DNA of 64,000 nt from Comamonas odontotermitis. Lineage in GTDB: Bacteria > Pseudomonadota > Gammaproteobacteria > Burkholderiales > Burkholderiaceae_C. The position numbers and the translations under genes were made by a program. Each line of letters opens with the position of its first letter. Within the stretch, counting starts at the first letter, position 1. The stretch covers positions 48,342-112,341 of the forward strand of contig NZ_JACHKZ010000013.1 of the NCBI RefSeq assembly GCF_014207855.1. The letters are read 5' to 3'. The notes beneath the pieces were generated by a model. The model was not told where the DNA came from and searched no databases. It worked only from the letters and a program-made list of their open reading frames with translations. Shown here piece by piece: positions 30,820 through 38,000 of the stretch.

Positions 30820-30836
30820 ATGCAATGCCATTGCAT
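30820..30836. promoter_or_regulatory. Perfect 17-bp palindrome upstream of the 2OG-Fe dioxygenase gene
   Basis: ATGCAATG-C-CATTGCAT, 38 bp before the start codon at 30874 and close to a possible -10 (TCTAAT). Candidate operator; regulator unknown. Confidence 0.5.
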
Positions 30837-30873
30837 GAGGTCTAATCTCCCCGCATTCTGAAGACGAATCAAC

Positions 30874-31623
30874 ATGCAAGCCTTTCCTCCTCCCTATTGC
30901 GATGCCCAAAACGTGGACAGCACCTTGCGTGCATACGGTTATGCAGTGCTCAGCCCTGCAACCGTGGCGCACTGGGCCCAGTGTGATGGTGAACTGTTGC
31001 CCCAGCTGGCTGGCAGCTGGAACGATATGCCCGATGACGCCTATCTGAAGGATGGCGGCCGGTACCGCAAGCGCCGCCATTCCTGCTACGTGGTGCAATC
31101 GGGCGCTGTGCGGGCCGTGGCGCACCGGGCGCACTGGCAGCCGGTGCAGTACAACGCCTTGCATGGAGGCATGCAGCGCTGGTTCGAGCCGGTATTGCCT
31201 GCCACCAATGACAACCCCGCCTGGATGCAGCTGCTGCTGGCGCTGGGGCGCACCTCCAGTGCGCTGTTCGACTCTGGTGCCGATGAGGCCTGGTACACCG
31301 AAGCGCACCAGTTCCGTATCGATACTACCGATGGTATCGGTCGTCCTACGCCAGAGGGCGCGCACCGCGATGGGGTCGATCTGGTGGCGGTTTTTCTGGT
31401 GGGGCGCACCAATATCAAAGGCGGCGAGACCCGTGTTTTCGATGCGGCAGGCCCGCAAGGGCTGCGCTTTACGTTGACCGAGCCCTGGTCGCTGATGCTG
31501 CTCGATGATGCCCGCATGATCCACGAGAGCACGCCCATCCAGCCACTGGATGAATCGGGTGGCCACCGCGACACGCTGGTGGTGACCTTGCGGCGTCGGG
31601 CCTTTCAGGGCGACGACGCCTGA
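30874..31623 (+). CDS. 2OG-Fe(II) dioxygenase family protein (isoleucine dioxygenase-like)
   Basis: 249 residues resembling the 2OG-Fe dioxygenase family that includes the Bacillus L-isoleucine 4-hydroxylase. The facial triad can be assigned as His164-x-Asp166 (EGAHRDGVDLVAVF) and His217 (MIHEST), with Arg232 (GGHRDTLVVT) as the 2-oxoglutarate anchor; LVGRTNIKGGETRVFD lies between. It should hydroxylate an amino acid or similar small molecule with O2 and 2-oxoglutarate in the cytoplasm. The gene is alone, so its substrate is not indicated by neighbours. Confidence 0.85.
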   Translation: MQAFPPPYCDAQNVDSTLRAYGYAVLSPATVAHWAQCDGELLPQLAGSWNDMPDDAYLKDGGRYRKRRHSCYVVQSGAVRAVAHRAHWQPVQYNALHGGMQRWFEPVLPATNDNPAWMQLLLALGRTSSALFDSGADEAWYTEAHQFRIDTTDGIGRPTPEGAHRDGVDLVAVFLVGRTNIKGGETRVFDAAGPQGLRFTLTEPWSLMLLDDARMIHESTPIQPLDESGGHRDTLVVTLRRRAFQGDDA

Positions 31624-31654
31624 TCTCGCCTACGCACTTTTTGTTTCTTGAAAA

Positions 31655-31693
31655 AAAGCTGCCCGCGCTTGTATACCAAGCGCGGGCAGCTTT
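31655..31693. terminator. Bidirectional terminator between dioxygenase and Bug-receptor genes
   Basis: A 17-bp perfect stem, AAAGCTGCCCGCGCTTG and its complement, with loop TATAC. A and T runs on the two sides let it end the plus-strand gene before it and the minus-strand gene after it. Confidence 0.92.
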
Positions 31694-31713
31694 CTATTTG
31701 GAGGCGATCAGCT

Positions 31714-32700
31714 TTACTGGATCGCTGCACCCGACGATTCGACGATGGCCTTGGAATCCTTGAAGTCCTGGTGGAAGAACTTGTCGAAATCGGCCACTGA
31801 CATGGCCTGAGGCTCGGCGCCCTGGGCCTGGATGGCTTCCTGCACGCCCTTGTCGGCCAGGAGCTTGTTCACTTCGGTGTTCAGCTTGGTAACGATGGGT
31901 GCTGGCAGGTTCTTGGGGCCGAACAGACCGTACCAGGTACTCACATCAAAACCTTTCATGCCCAGCTCGGCCACGGTAGGCACATCAGGCAGCGACGAGC
32001 TGCGCTTGGCAGAGGTAACGGCGAGTGGGCGCAGTTTTCCGGCCTTGATCTGGCCAATGGCCGATGGCACGGACGACACCAGCAGATCGACATTGCCTGA
32101 CAGGGTGTCGACCAGGGCAGGGTTGGAGCCCTTGTATGGCACGTGGGTCAGCTTCACGCCCGCAGCCTTCTCGAACAGCACGCCCGCAATGTGAATGCTG
32201 GTGCCGTTGCCGGGCGAGCCGTAGGTGATCTTGCCCGGGTCGGCCTTGGCTGCGGCGATCACATCATTCAAGGTCTTGAACTTGCTGGTCTCTGCGGTGG
32301 CGATGATGACGGGCGAGTAGGCCACATGGGCAATCGGTGTCAGATCCTTGGCTGGGTTCCAGGGCAGGCCCTTGTACAGGTAGTAGCCCAGCACCACGTT
32401 GTCCTTCTGGCCCATCACGATGTCATAGCCGGTGGGCTGGGCCTTGGTGGCTTCGGTGATGCCAATGGTGCCGCCCGCGCCTGCGCGGTTGTCGGCCACC
32501 ACGGTCCAGTGGTTGTGTTCGGTCAGCTTCTGCGCAATGATGCGCGAGAGGATGTCGGTGCCTCCGCCTGGCGGGAAGGGCACGATCATGCGAACGGGCT
32601 TACTGCCAGGGTAGTCGCTGGCGGGGGCTTGGGCCTGGGCCCCGGCTGCGGCGCCCAGGGCCACAGCCATGACGCCAAAACGCAGAACTTGTTGGATCAT
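31714..32700 (-). CDS. Bug-family (TctC-like) tripartite tricarboxylate transporter binding protein
   Basis: 328 residues with a Sec signal peptide ending near AQA (residue 23) and the Bug-family fold: VRMIVPFPPGGGTDILSRIIAQKL, VVADNRAGAGGTIGITEATKAQPTGY, YGSPGNGTSIHIAGVLFE and VKLTHVPYKGSNPALVDTLSG. These periplasmic receptors bind carboxylates or amino-acid-like ligands, often far from a TctAB membrane partner, as here. No TctA/TctB gene is next to it. Bug genes are greatly expanded in Bordetella, Comamonas and relatives. Confidence 0.94.
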   Translation of the reverse strand: MIQQVLRFGVMAVALGAAAGAQAQAPASDYPGSKPVRMIVPFPPGGGTDILSRIIAQKLTEHNHWTVVADNRAGAGGTIGITEATKAQPTGYDIVMGQKDNVVLGYYLYKGLPWNPAKDLTPIAHVAYSPVIIATAETSKFKTLNDVIAAAKADPGKITYGSPGNGTSIHIAGVLFEKAAGVKLTHVPYKGSNPALVDTLSGNVDLLVSSVPSAIGQIKAGKLRPLAVTSAKRSSSLPDVPTVAELGMKGFDVSTWYGLFGPKNLPAPIVTKLNTEVNKLLADKGVQEAIQAQGAEPQAMSVADFDKFFHQDFKDSKAIVESSGAAIQ

Positions 32701-32975
32701 CGAATTTGTCTCCTGTAGGAATCACACCATCGCATGTCTCAGGCGAATTGCAGGGTGTGGGAGGGTGTATATACGGCCAATGCGGTGATGATGTATGCCA
32801 TCACGCCAAGTTGCGTATTCTATGGGGTTGTGGCCGTTGGATGACTTCGCTGTTGCAGACCTGTGATGCAATGACCACGAGGAGCGCGCGAAAAGCGCGC
32901 TGGCCGTGCTGCCTAAATACGAAGACCGTATACGAAGGCTGCGGCCTGGCGCAAACAGTACTGAAAGGATAGGCA

Positions 32976-33530
32976 ATGGCTTTCAAGATGATTTCAGCGG
33001 TGCTTGCCACTGCCGGCATGCTGTGGTTGGCTGCACCCGCGCAAGCCGCCTTGGCGGTAGGGGCGACGGCGCCTGTATTCACGACGCAGTCTGCGCTGGC
33101 GGGCAAGGCGCAGCCGTTTGATATGGCGGCTGCCCTCAAGGGCGGGCCGGTAGTGCTGTACTTTTTTCCCAAGGCATACACACAGGGCTGCACCCTGGAG
33201 GCCCATGCATTTGCCGAGGCCACGCCGCAATTTGCAGCCCTTGGGGCGCGGGTGGTGGGCATATCGCATGACGATATCGCCACCTTGCAGAAATTCTCGA
33301 CCGAGGCTTGCCGAGACCAATTTGTCGTTGCATCCGATCCCGAGGCAAAGGCCATTCAGGCCTACGATGCCGGATCGGCCGCACGCCCTGGCACGGCATC
33401 GCGCATTTCGTATGTGATCGCGCCCAACGGCAAGGTGCTGTTCATGCACGAAGGCAGCGACCCGATCGAGCATGTGCAGCAGACCCTCAAAGCCGTGCAG
33501 CAGTGGAAGGCTGCGCACAAGCAGCCTTGA
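32976..33530 (+). CDS. Periplasmic peroxiredoxin (BCP/PrxQ-like)
   Basis: 184 residues with an N-terminal signal peptide (cleavage near AQA, residue 24) followed by an AhpC/TSA domain. The peroxidatic Cys72 is in the P65-x3-T69-x2-C72 motif of YFFPKAYTQGCTLEA; Cys112 (STEACRDQF) is a candidate resolving Cys, placed as in some PrxQ enzymes. It reduces hydrogen or organic peroxides. A signal peptide on a BCP-like peroxiredoxin puts it outside the cytoplasm, where its electron donor would have to be a periplasmic thiol protein. Confidence 0.92.
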   Translation: MAFKMISAVLATAGMLWLAAPAQAALAVGATAPVFTTQSALAGKAQPFDMAAALKGGPVVLYFFPKAYTQGCTLEAHAFAEATPQFAALGARVVGISHDDIATLQKFSTEACRDQFVVASDPEAKAIQAYDAGSAARPGTASRISYVIAPNGKVLFMHEGSDPIEHVQQTLKAVQQWKAAHKQP

Positions 33531-33579
33531 GAAACAGAGTTGGTATCGAGGTACTGACCAGCGCTCGTGCCGGCTGAGT

Positions 33580-33615
33580 CAATTGCGCCAACTGCGCCAA
33601 TTGTGCCAATTGCGC
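33580..33615. repeat. Four tandem 9-bp repeats
   Basis: CAATTGCGC, CAACTGCGC, CAATTGTGC, CAATTGCGC in direct succession after the peroxiredoxin gene. Short minisatellite; no function evident. Confidence 0.85.
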
Positions 33616-33652
33616 CAGTCAGGCCCGTTGAATGTGAGCACGCCAAAAAAGC

Positions 33653-33679
33653 AAAAGCGCGGATGCTTCCGCGCTTTTT
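33653..33679. terminator. Bidirectional terminator between peroxiredoxin and P-type ATPase genes
   Basis: AAAAGCGCGGA, 4-base loop, TCCGCGCTTTT, with A run before and T run after. It can end both converging genes. Confidence 0.88.
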
Positions 33680-33699
33680 CACAGGGTGCGGCCGGGGGC

Positions 33700-35934
33700 T
33701 TACTGGGCAAAGCCCTTCCACAGCCGCAGGCGCAGTCCATTGGCCACGACCAGCAGGCTCACCCCCATGTCAGCTACCACGGCCATCCACATGCTGGCAT
33801 TGCCCGTCAACGCCAGTACAAAGAACACCACCTTCACTCCCAATGCCAGTGTGATGTTCTGCCACAGTACATCATGGGCGTGGCGTGAGAGTGCGACGGT
33901 CTGTGGAATGCGGCGCAGGTCATCGTTCATCAGCACCACATCGGCGGTTTCCATCGCCATGTCGGTGGCGTGGGTGCCACCCATGGCAAAGGCCAGGTCC
34001 GCCTTGGCAAGGGCTGGGGCATCGTTGATGCCATCGCCCACCATGGCGGTGGGGCCGGTGCCGGTTTGCATCTCGCCGAGGATGCGCAATTTGTCTTCCG
34101 GCAGCAGATTGCCCTGGGCCTGCGAGATGCCAGCCTGCAACGCGATGGTGGCTACGGTGGTGCTGTTGTCGCCGCTGAGCACCACGGGCTGCACGCCCAC
34201 CATCTGCAATTGGCGCACGGCCTCGGGTGCCTGCGCACGCAGCGGGTCGGCGACGGCGAAAATGGCGTGGACCGAGCGCTCATCGGCGAGCAGTGTGACC
34301 GTATGGCCCTGCTGCTCGTGGCGCTGCAGCGCTTCTTCCAGGGTTTCACTGGCAATGCCCATTTCGCGCATCAGGCGGAGATTGCCCAGCACATAGCGCG
34401 ATCCATCAACGGTAGCCGCCATTCCCCGGCCTGGCAGCGCCTCTACATCCTGCGTAGTGTGGCTGGAGAGGTGGGCAGCGAAAGATTCCAGCCCTTTTGC
34501 AATGGCGCGAGAGACCGGGTGGTCAGAGCGGCTTGCCAGTTGCCATGCGATGCGCTCTTCTTCGCCCGAGGGCAGGTTGCCCCATACCTGAACTCCCATC
34601 AGTTGGGGTTGACCGGTGGTCAGTGTGCCGGTTTTGTCCAGCGCAATGGCGCGCAGGTTGCGGGCGCCTTCCAGTGCACTGCCACCCTTGATCAGCACGC
34701 CATTCCTGGCTGCAGCGGTGAGCGCGCTCACTACCGTGACCGGCGTGGAGATGACCAATGCGCAAGGGCAGGCAATCACGAGGAGGGCGAGGGCCTGGTA
34801 GATGGACTGGGTCCAGGTCCAGCCCATGGCGAACGGGGCGATCACGGCCAGCGCGATGCCCAGCAGCAGCACGATGGGGGTGTAGATGGCGGCAAAGCGA
34901 TCCACAAAGCGTTGTGTGGGCGCCTTGGAGGCCTGGGCTTCTTCCACCGCGCGCACGATGCGGCTGATCAGACTTTGCTCGGGGGCGGCGTCCACACGCA
35001 TCTGCAGCTCGCCTTGCTGGTTGACGCTGCCGGCATACAAAGGGTCACCTACGGATTTTTCGGCCAGCGTACTTTCGCCGGTGATGGGCGCCTGATCGAC
35101 CGCGCTCTGGCCCTGGGTGACTGTGCCGTCCAGCGGAACACGTGCACCCGGCGCAATGCGCACCACCGAGCCCATGCGCACATCGGCGGCCAGCATGCGC
35201 TGCGTGCTGCCATCGGGCTGCACTACATCGGCTTCTTGCGGAGCGAGATTCAGCAGGTCGCGTATGGCATTGCGTGCGCGGTCCATGGCCATGTCTTCAA
35301 TGCGCTCGGCGGCGGCATACAGCGCCATCACCATGGCTGCTTCGGGCCACTGGCCAATGATGAAGGCGCCGGTGACGGCAACCGCCATCAGCGCATGGAT
35401 GCCCAGCTTGAGCTGCAGCAGGCCCTTGATGCCCGCCTTGTAGACACCCAGGCCCGACAACGCAATGGCCACCAGGGCCAGCGCCATGCCGCCGTAGTGC
35501 AGCACGTTGTAGTTGGCGCTGCCGGGTTCGCCACTCGCCCAGTGAAAGGCTTCCGCGGCCACGGCTGCCACCAGGGCTGCGCCGATGCGGCCCCAGCCGG
35601 GCAGGGCGCCATGGTCGTGGCCATGGTCATCACCACTTTCGCTGGCGTGGTCATGTCCATCGTGGCTGTGCGCGCCAGCCGGGGCCGCCTTGCGTTTGCC
35701 GAAGCTCAGATCGATGGTGCCGCAGTCGCAGCACCCGGCGGCCCCTTGGGTAGAGCCGCCACCGCCAGATTCGGTGCTGGCGGTAGCGGGGCCATGGTGC
35801 CCGTGTGCCTGGTGATCATGCCTGCGGGCATGACCATGTTCACCGGTATGCGTGTGGGCGTGTGAGTGGGGGTGCGAATGGGAATCCGAATGAAGATCCG
35901 GATGGATGGAAGCTGTCAGGTTTTTATCGCTCAT
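33700..35934 (-). CDS. cadA: Heavy-metal P1B-type ATPase (Zn/Cd/Pb efflux), His-rich N-terminus
   Basis: 744 residues. The cytoplasmic N-terminus (about 1-105) is extremely His-rich in two clusters, with a CCDC motif between them, and replaces the usual GMTCxxC metal-binding domain. Then follow the transmembrane helices with the metal-binding CPC (ACPCALVIST), the phosphorylation motif DKTGTLTTG, the nucleotide-binding HP-type segment SDHPVSRAIAKGLE and GDGINDAPALAKAD. CPC in the sixth helix and the final TM helix indicate the Zn(II)/Cd(II)/Pb(II) group. It exports metal to the periplasm. Divergent from a CadR-like gene. Confidence 0.94.
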   Translation of the reverse strand: MSDKNLTASIHPDLHSDSHSHPHSHAHTHTGEHGHARRHDHQAHGHHGPATASTESGGGGSTQGAAGCCDCGTIDLSFGKRKAAPAGAHSHDGHDHASESGDDHGHDHGALPGWGRIGAALVAAVAAEAFHWASGEPGSANYNVLHYGGMALALVAIALSGLGVYKAGIKGLLQLKLGIHALMAVAVTGAFIIGQWPEAAMVMALYAAAERIEDMAMDRARNAIRDLLNLAPQEADVVQPDGSTQRMLAADVRMGSVVRIAPGARVPLDGTVTQGQSAVDQAPITGESTLAEKSVGDPLYAGSVNQQGELQMRVDAAPEQSLISRIVRAVEEAQASKAPTQRFVDRFAAIYTPIVLLLGIALAVIAPFAMGWTWTQSIYQALALLVIACPCALVISTPVTVVSALTAAARNGVLIKGGSALEGARNLRAIALDKTGTLTTGQPQLMGVQVWGNLPSGEEERIAWQLASRSDHPVSRAIAKGLESFAAHLSSHTTQDVEALPGRGMAATVDGSRYVLGNLRLMREMGIASETLEEALQRHEQQGHTVTLLADERSVHAIFAVADPLRAQAPEAVRQLQMVGVQPVVLSGDNSTTVATIALQAGISQAQGNLLPEDKLRILGEMQTGTGPTAMVGDGINDAPALAKADLAFAMGGTHATDMAMETADVVLMNDDLRRIPQTVALSRHAHDVLWQNITLALGVKVVFFVLALTGNASMWMAVVADMGVSLLVVANGLRLRLWKGFAQ

Positions 35935-35940
35935 GCGAAG

Positions 35941-35971
35941 ATTGGAAACCTTGAAGTCACTTTAAAGTCAA
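35941..35971 (-). promoter_or_regulatory. MerR-type promoter of the metal ATPase gene
   Basis: On the minus strand a TTGACT -35 (35971-35966) and TCCAAT -10 (35946-35941) are separated by 19 bp, the overlong spacer typical of MerR-family promoters. The spacer shows dyad symmetry: CTTGA at 35950-35954 mirrors TCAAG at 35968-35972. The ATPase ATG is only 7 bp from the -10, so its mRNA leader must be very short. Confidence 0.7.
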
Positions 35972-35974
35972 GCC

Positions 35975-36436
35975 ATGGTTGCAACCAGCGCACTCTACAA
36001 AATCGGCGAAGCGGCGGCACGCTCTGGCGTATCGGCTGCCAACATCCGCTATTACGAGAAGGAAGGCCTGCTCAGCGCCGGTGCCAGAAGCGAGAGTAGC
36101 TATCGTTTATATAGCGATGCTGAAATTCACCAGCTGCGTTTTATCCGCCTGTGCCGCGCCATGGACATGTCCCTGGACGAAGTGCGTTCTTTGCTTGCCC
36201 TCGACTGGCACAGTGCAGAGGACTGCGCCGCTGCCCGTACGACGGTGGACACGCACCTGCGCCATGTGCGCGAGCGTCTGCAGGAGTTGCAGACGCTGGA
36301 AAAGGAGCTGGTGGCACTGCGGGACTGCTGCGATGGGCACTCTGGCGTCTGCCGCACCATTGAGGCGCTGCACCGGCGCGCCGACATGCAGGACCTGGTG
36401 GCGGCCGTGGGCTCTGCTGTAAAGCGCCATGTTTGA
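35975..36436 (+). CDS. cadR: CadR/PbrR-like MerR-family metal regulator
   Basis: 153 residues: MerR winged helix (7-75, YKIGEAAARSGVSAANIRYYEKEGLL), dimerisation helix, and a C-terminal metal loop. Cys84, Cys119 and Cys126 line up with Cys77, Cys112 and Cys119 of Pseudomonas CadR by a constant offset of seven, with an extra Cys118. It should activate the divergent ATPase gene on binding Cd(II), Pb(II) or Zn(II). The ATG lies directly at the edge of the ATPase -35 region with no ribosome site, so either its mRNA is leaderless or transcription starts inside the ATPase gene. Confidence 0.92.
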   Translation: MVATSALYKIGEAAARSGVSAANIRYYEKEGLLSAGARSESSYRLYSDAEIHQLRFIRLCRAMDMSLDEVRSLLALDWHSAEDCAAARTTVDTHLRHVRERLQELQTLEKELVALRDCCDGHSGVCRTIEALHRRADMQDLVAAVGSAVKRHV

Positions 36437-36626
36437 CGCGGAAAATCGTTGCCGTTCAATGGCTGGGTTGTTTTGCAAGCAATAAAATTTATAGCAGATG
36501 GCCTAATGTGGACGAGCGCTACCTATCCTTTTAGGTACGAAATTTCAGCATTGCAGTCATGAGGCGTTGATTCTGCATGCCTTCAGGCGAGGACGGTGCC
36601 GGGATTGGCCAGCCTCACCATGGCCT

Positions 36627-37454
36627 ATGATTCTTCCTATGTTGGCAAGCCTGCTTCAACCCCAATGGCCTCACCGCCTGTGGCGCACCACGCAGCGCTG
36701 GGTGGTGGCCTGGTGGCGCATTGTGTATCTGGGCGCTGTAGTACTGGTAATGCTGCTCACGCCCAGCAGCTATGGCGCGGTGACCCGCGCGCGGCTTTTG
36801 CGGCGCATGTATGTGGATACGGCGCCCATCCTGCTGGGGTTTACTGCGCTGGCGGCGCTGCTGTGCCTGGTGGTGGCGCGCATTGTCTTCGTTACCGCAA
36901 CGAGCTACGGCCTCTCGCGCGTGGCGGTGGAGATGGTGATCCGCGTGCTGGTGCTGGAGCTGATTCCACTGACCGCAGCGCTGTTTGTGGCCATGCGCTG
37001 CTCCATTCCGGCGGGGGCCACGCTGGCGCGCCTGCGCGAGAGCGGGCATTTTGGCCGCCTGCGCGCACAGGGGTTTGATCCGGTGCGCAGCGAGATGCTG
37101 CCGCTGGTGGTTGCCAGCATGTATGCATCGATCACGCTGGCAGCGCTGTCCTGTGTGGTGTCGCTGGTCATGGTGTACTTCAGTGTCTACGGCTTCAGCC
37201 TGGTGGGGGTGGATTTATATACCCGCATGTTCGGCAACGTGTTCAGTCCCATGGTGACCTGGCTGTTTGCCCTCAAGACTTTGTTGTTCAGCCTGGCAGT
37301 GGCCTTGATACCCACGGCATCTGCCATGTACCGCCCCTACGGCATGCGCGATGAAGAGGTTCTGGGCCCGGAATCCGACCTTTCCGGATTGGCGCGCATG
37401 TTTGCCGTGCTGCTGCTGATTGAAGTTGCCTCCTTGCTCGGCAACTACTTTTGA
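36627..37454 (+). CDS. MlaE-like ABC transporter permease, stand-alone
   Basis: About 275 residues with five to six hydrophobic helices and the MlaE/permease-family central region: LRRMYVDTAPILLGFTALAALLCLVVARIV then ELIPLTAALFVAMRCSIPAGATLARLRESG, LRAQGFDPVRSEMLPLVVASMYASITLAALSCV. MlaE-type permeases move phospholipids between membranes with an ATPase (MlaF) and an MCE protein (MlaD); none of these partners is adjacent. Start is uncertain: ATGs at 36627 and 36639 are both without a clear ribosome site. Confidence 0.82.
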   Translation: MILPMLASLLQPQWPHRLWRTTQRWVVAWWRIVYLGAVVLVMLLTPSSYGAVTRARLLRRMYVDTAPILLGFTALAALLCLVVARIVFVTATSYGLSRVAVEMVIRVLVLELIPLTAALFVAMRCSIPAGATLARLRESGHFGRLRAQGFDPVRSEMLPLVVASMYASITLAALSCVVSLVMVYFSVYGFSLVGVDLYTRMFGNVFSPMVTWLFALKTLLFSLAVALIPTASAMYRPYGMRDEEVLGPESDLSGLARMFAVLLLIEVASLLGNYF

Positions 37455-37532
37455 CGAGGCTTTGCAGGGAGCGTTGGCAGGCTGGGGCTTGTACTATTTG
37501 CCAGAAATCGGCGAGATGTCGCAAAATGGCTC

Positions 37533-37955
37533 ATGCCCAATATTGCTGCACTCCTCAAATCCGAGATCACACGCGTGGCCCGCAAGGAAATCCGCGCAGA
37601 GATCGAATCCCTGCGCAAGGCGGTGAGCGCGCAACGCTCGGCCATCGCCGCGCTCAAGCGTGAAATCGCCGAAGTGCGCAAGATGGCCAGCAAAGGCCCG
37701 CAGGCGCCCAAAGCAGCGGCAACTGCCAGTGATGCGGCCGAAGCTGGCGTCCAGCGGCGCTTCAGTCCGTCGCGGCTGGCGGTGCACCGCCAGAAAATCG
37801 GGTTGTCGGCAGCGCAGTATGGTGCCCTGGTTGGGGTAACAGGCCAAAGCATCTACAAGTACGAGCAAGGCAAGGCGCGGCCGCACGCCGCAACGGTGCG
37901 CAAGCTGTCAGAACTGAAGGAGCGCAGCAAGGCGCAGATTCTGGCCAGCCTGTAG
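37533..37955 (+). CDS. Coiled-coil plus XRE-type HTH DNA-binding protein
   Basis: 140 residues in two parts. Residues about 1-52 form an amphipathic coiled coil (LLKSEITRVARKEIRAEIES, LRKAVSAQRSAIAALKREIAE); after an Ala-rich linker, residues about 75-135 are a helix-turn-helix domain with LSAAQYGALVGVTGQSIYKYEQGKARP. It probably dimerises through the coil. I see no enzymatic motif. Similar short regulators are found singly in Comamonadaceae; target genes unknown. It stands 78 bp after the permease gene. Confidence 0.82.
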   Translation: MPNIAALLKSEITRVARKEIRAEIESLRKAVSAQRSAIAALKREIAEVRKMASKGPQAPKAAATASDAAEAGVQRRFSPSRLAVHRQKIGLSAAQYGALVGVTGQSIYKYEQGKARPHAATVRKLSELKERSKAQILASL

Positions 37956-38000
37956 TAGCGCCGAGCAAGCCATTGCGGCGGCCTGCCCTGCTGCACACCG

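Noticed and set aside
33970..35865. 631-codon plus-strand frame opposite the metal ATPase gene
   Set aside because: Shadow of the P-type ATPase, whose CPC, DKTGT and GDGIND motifs are on the minus strand.
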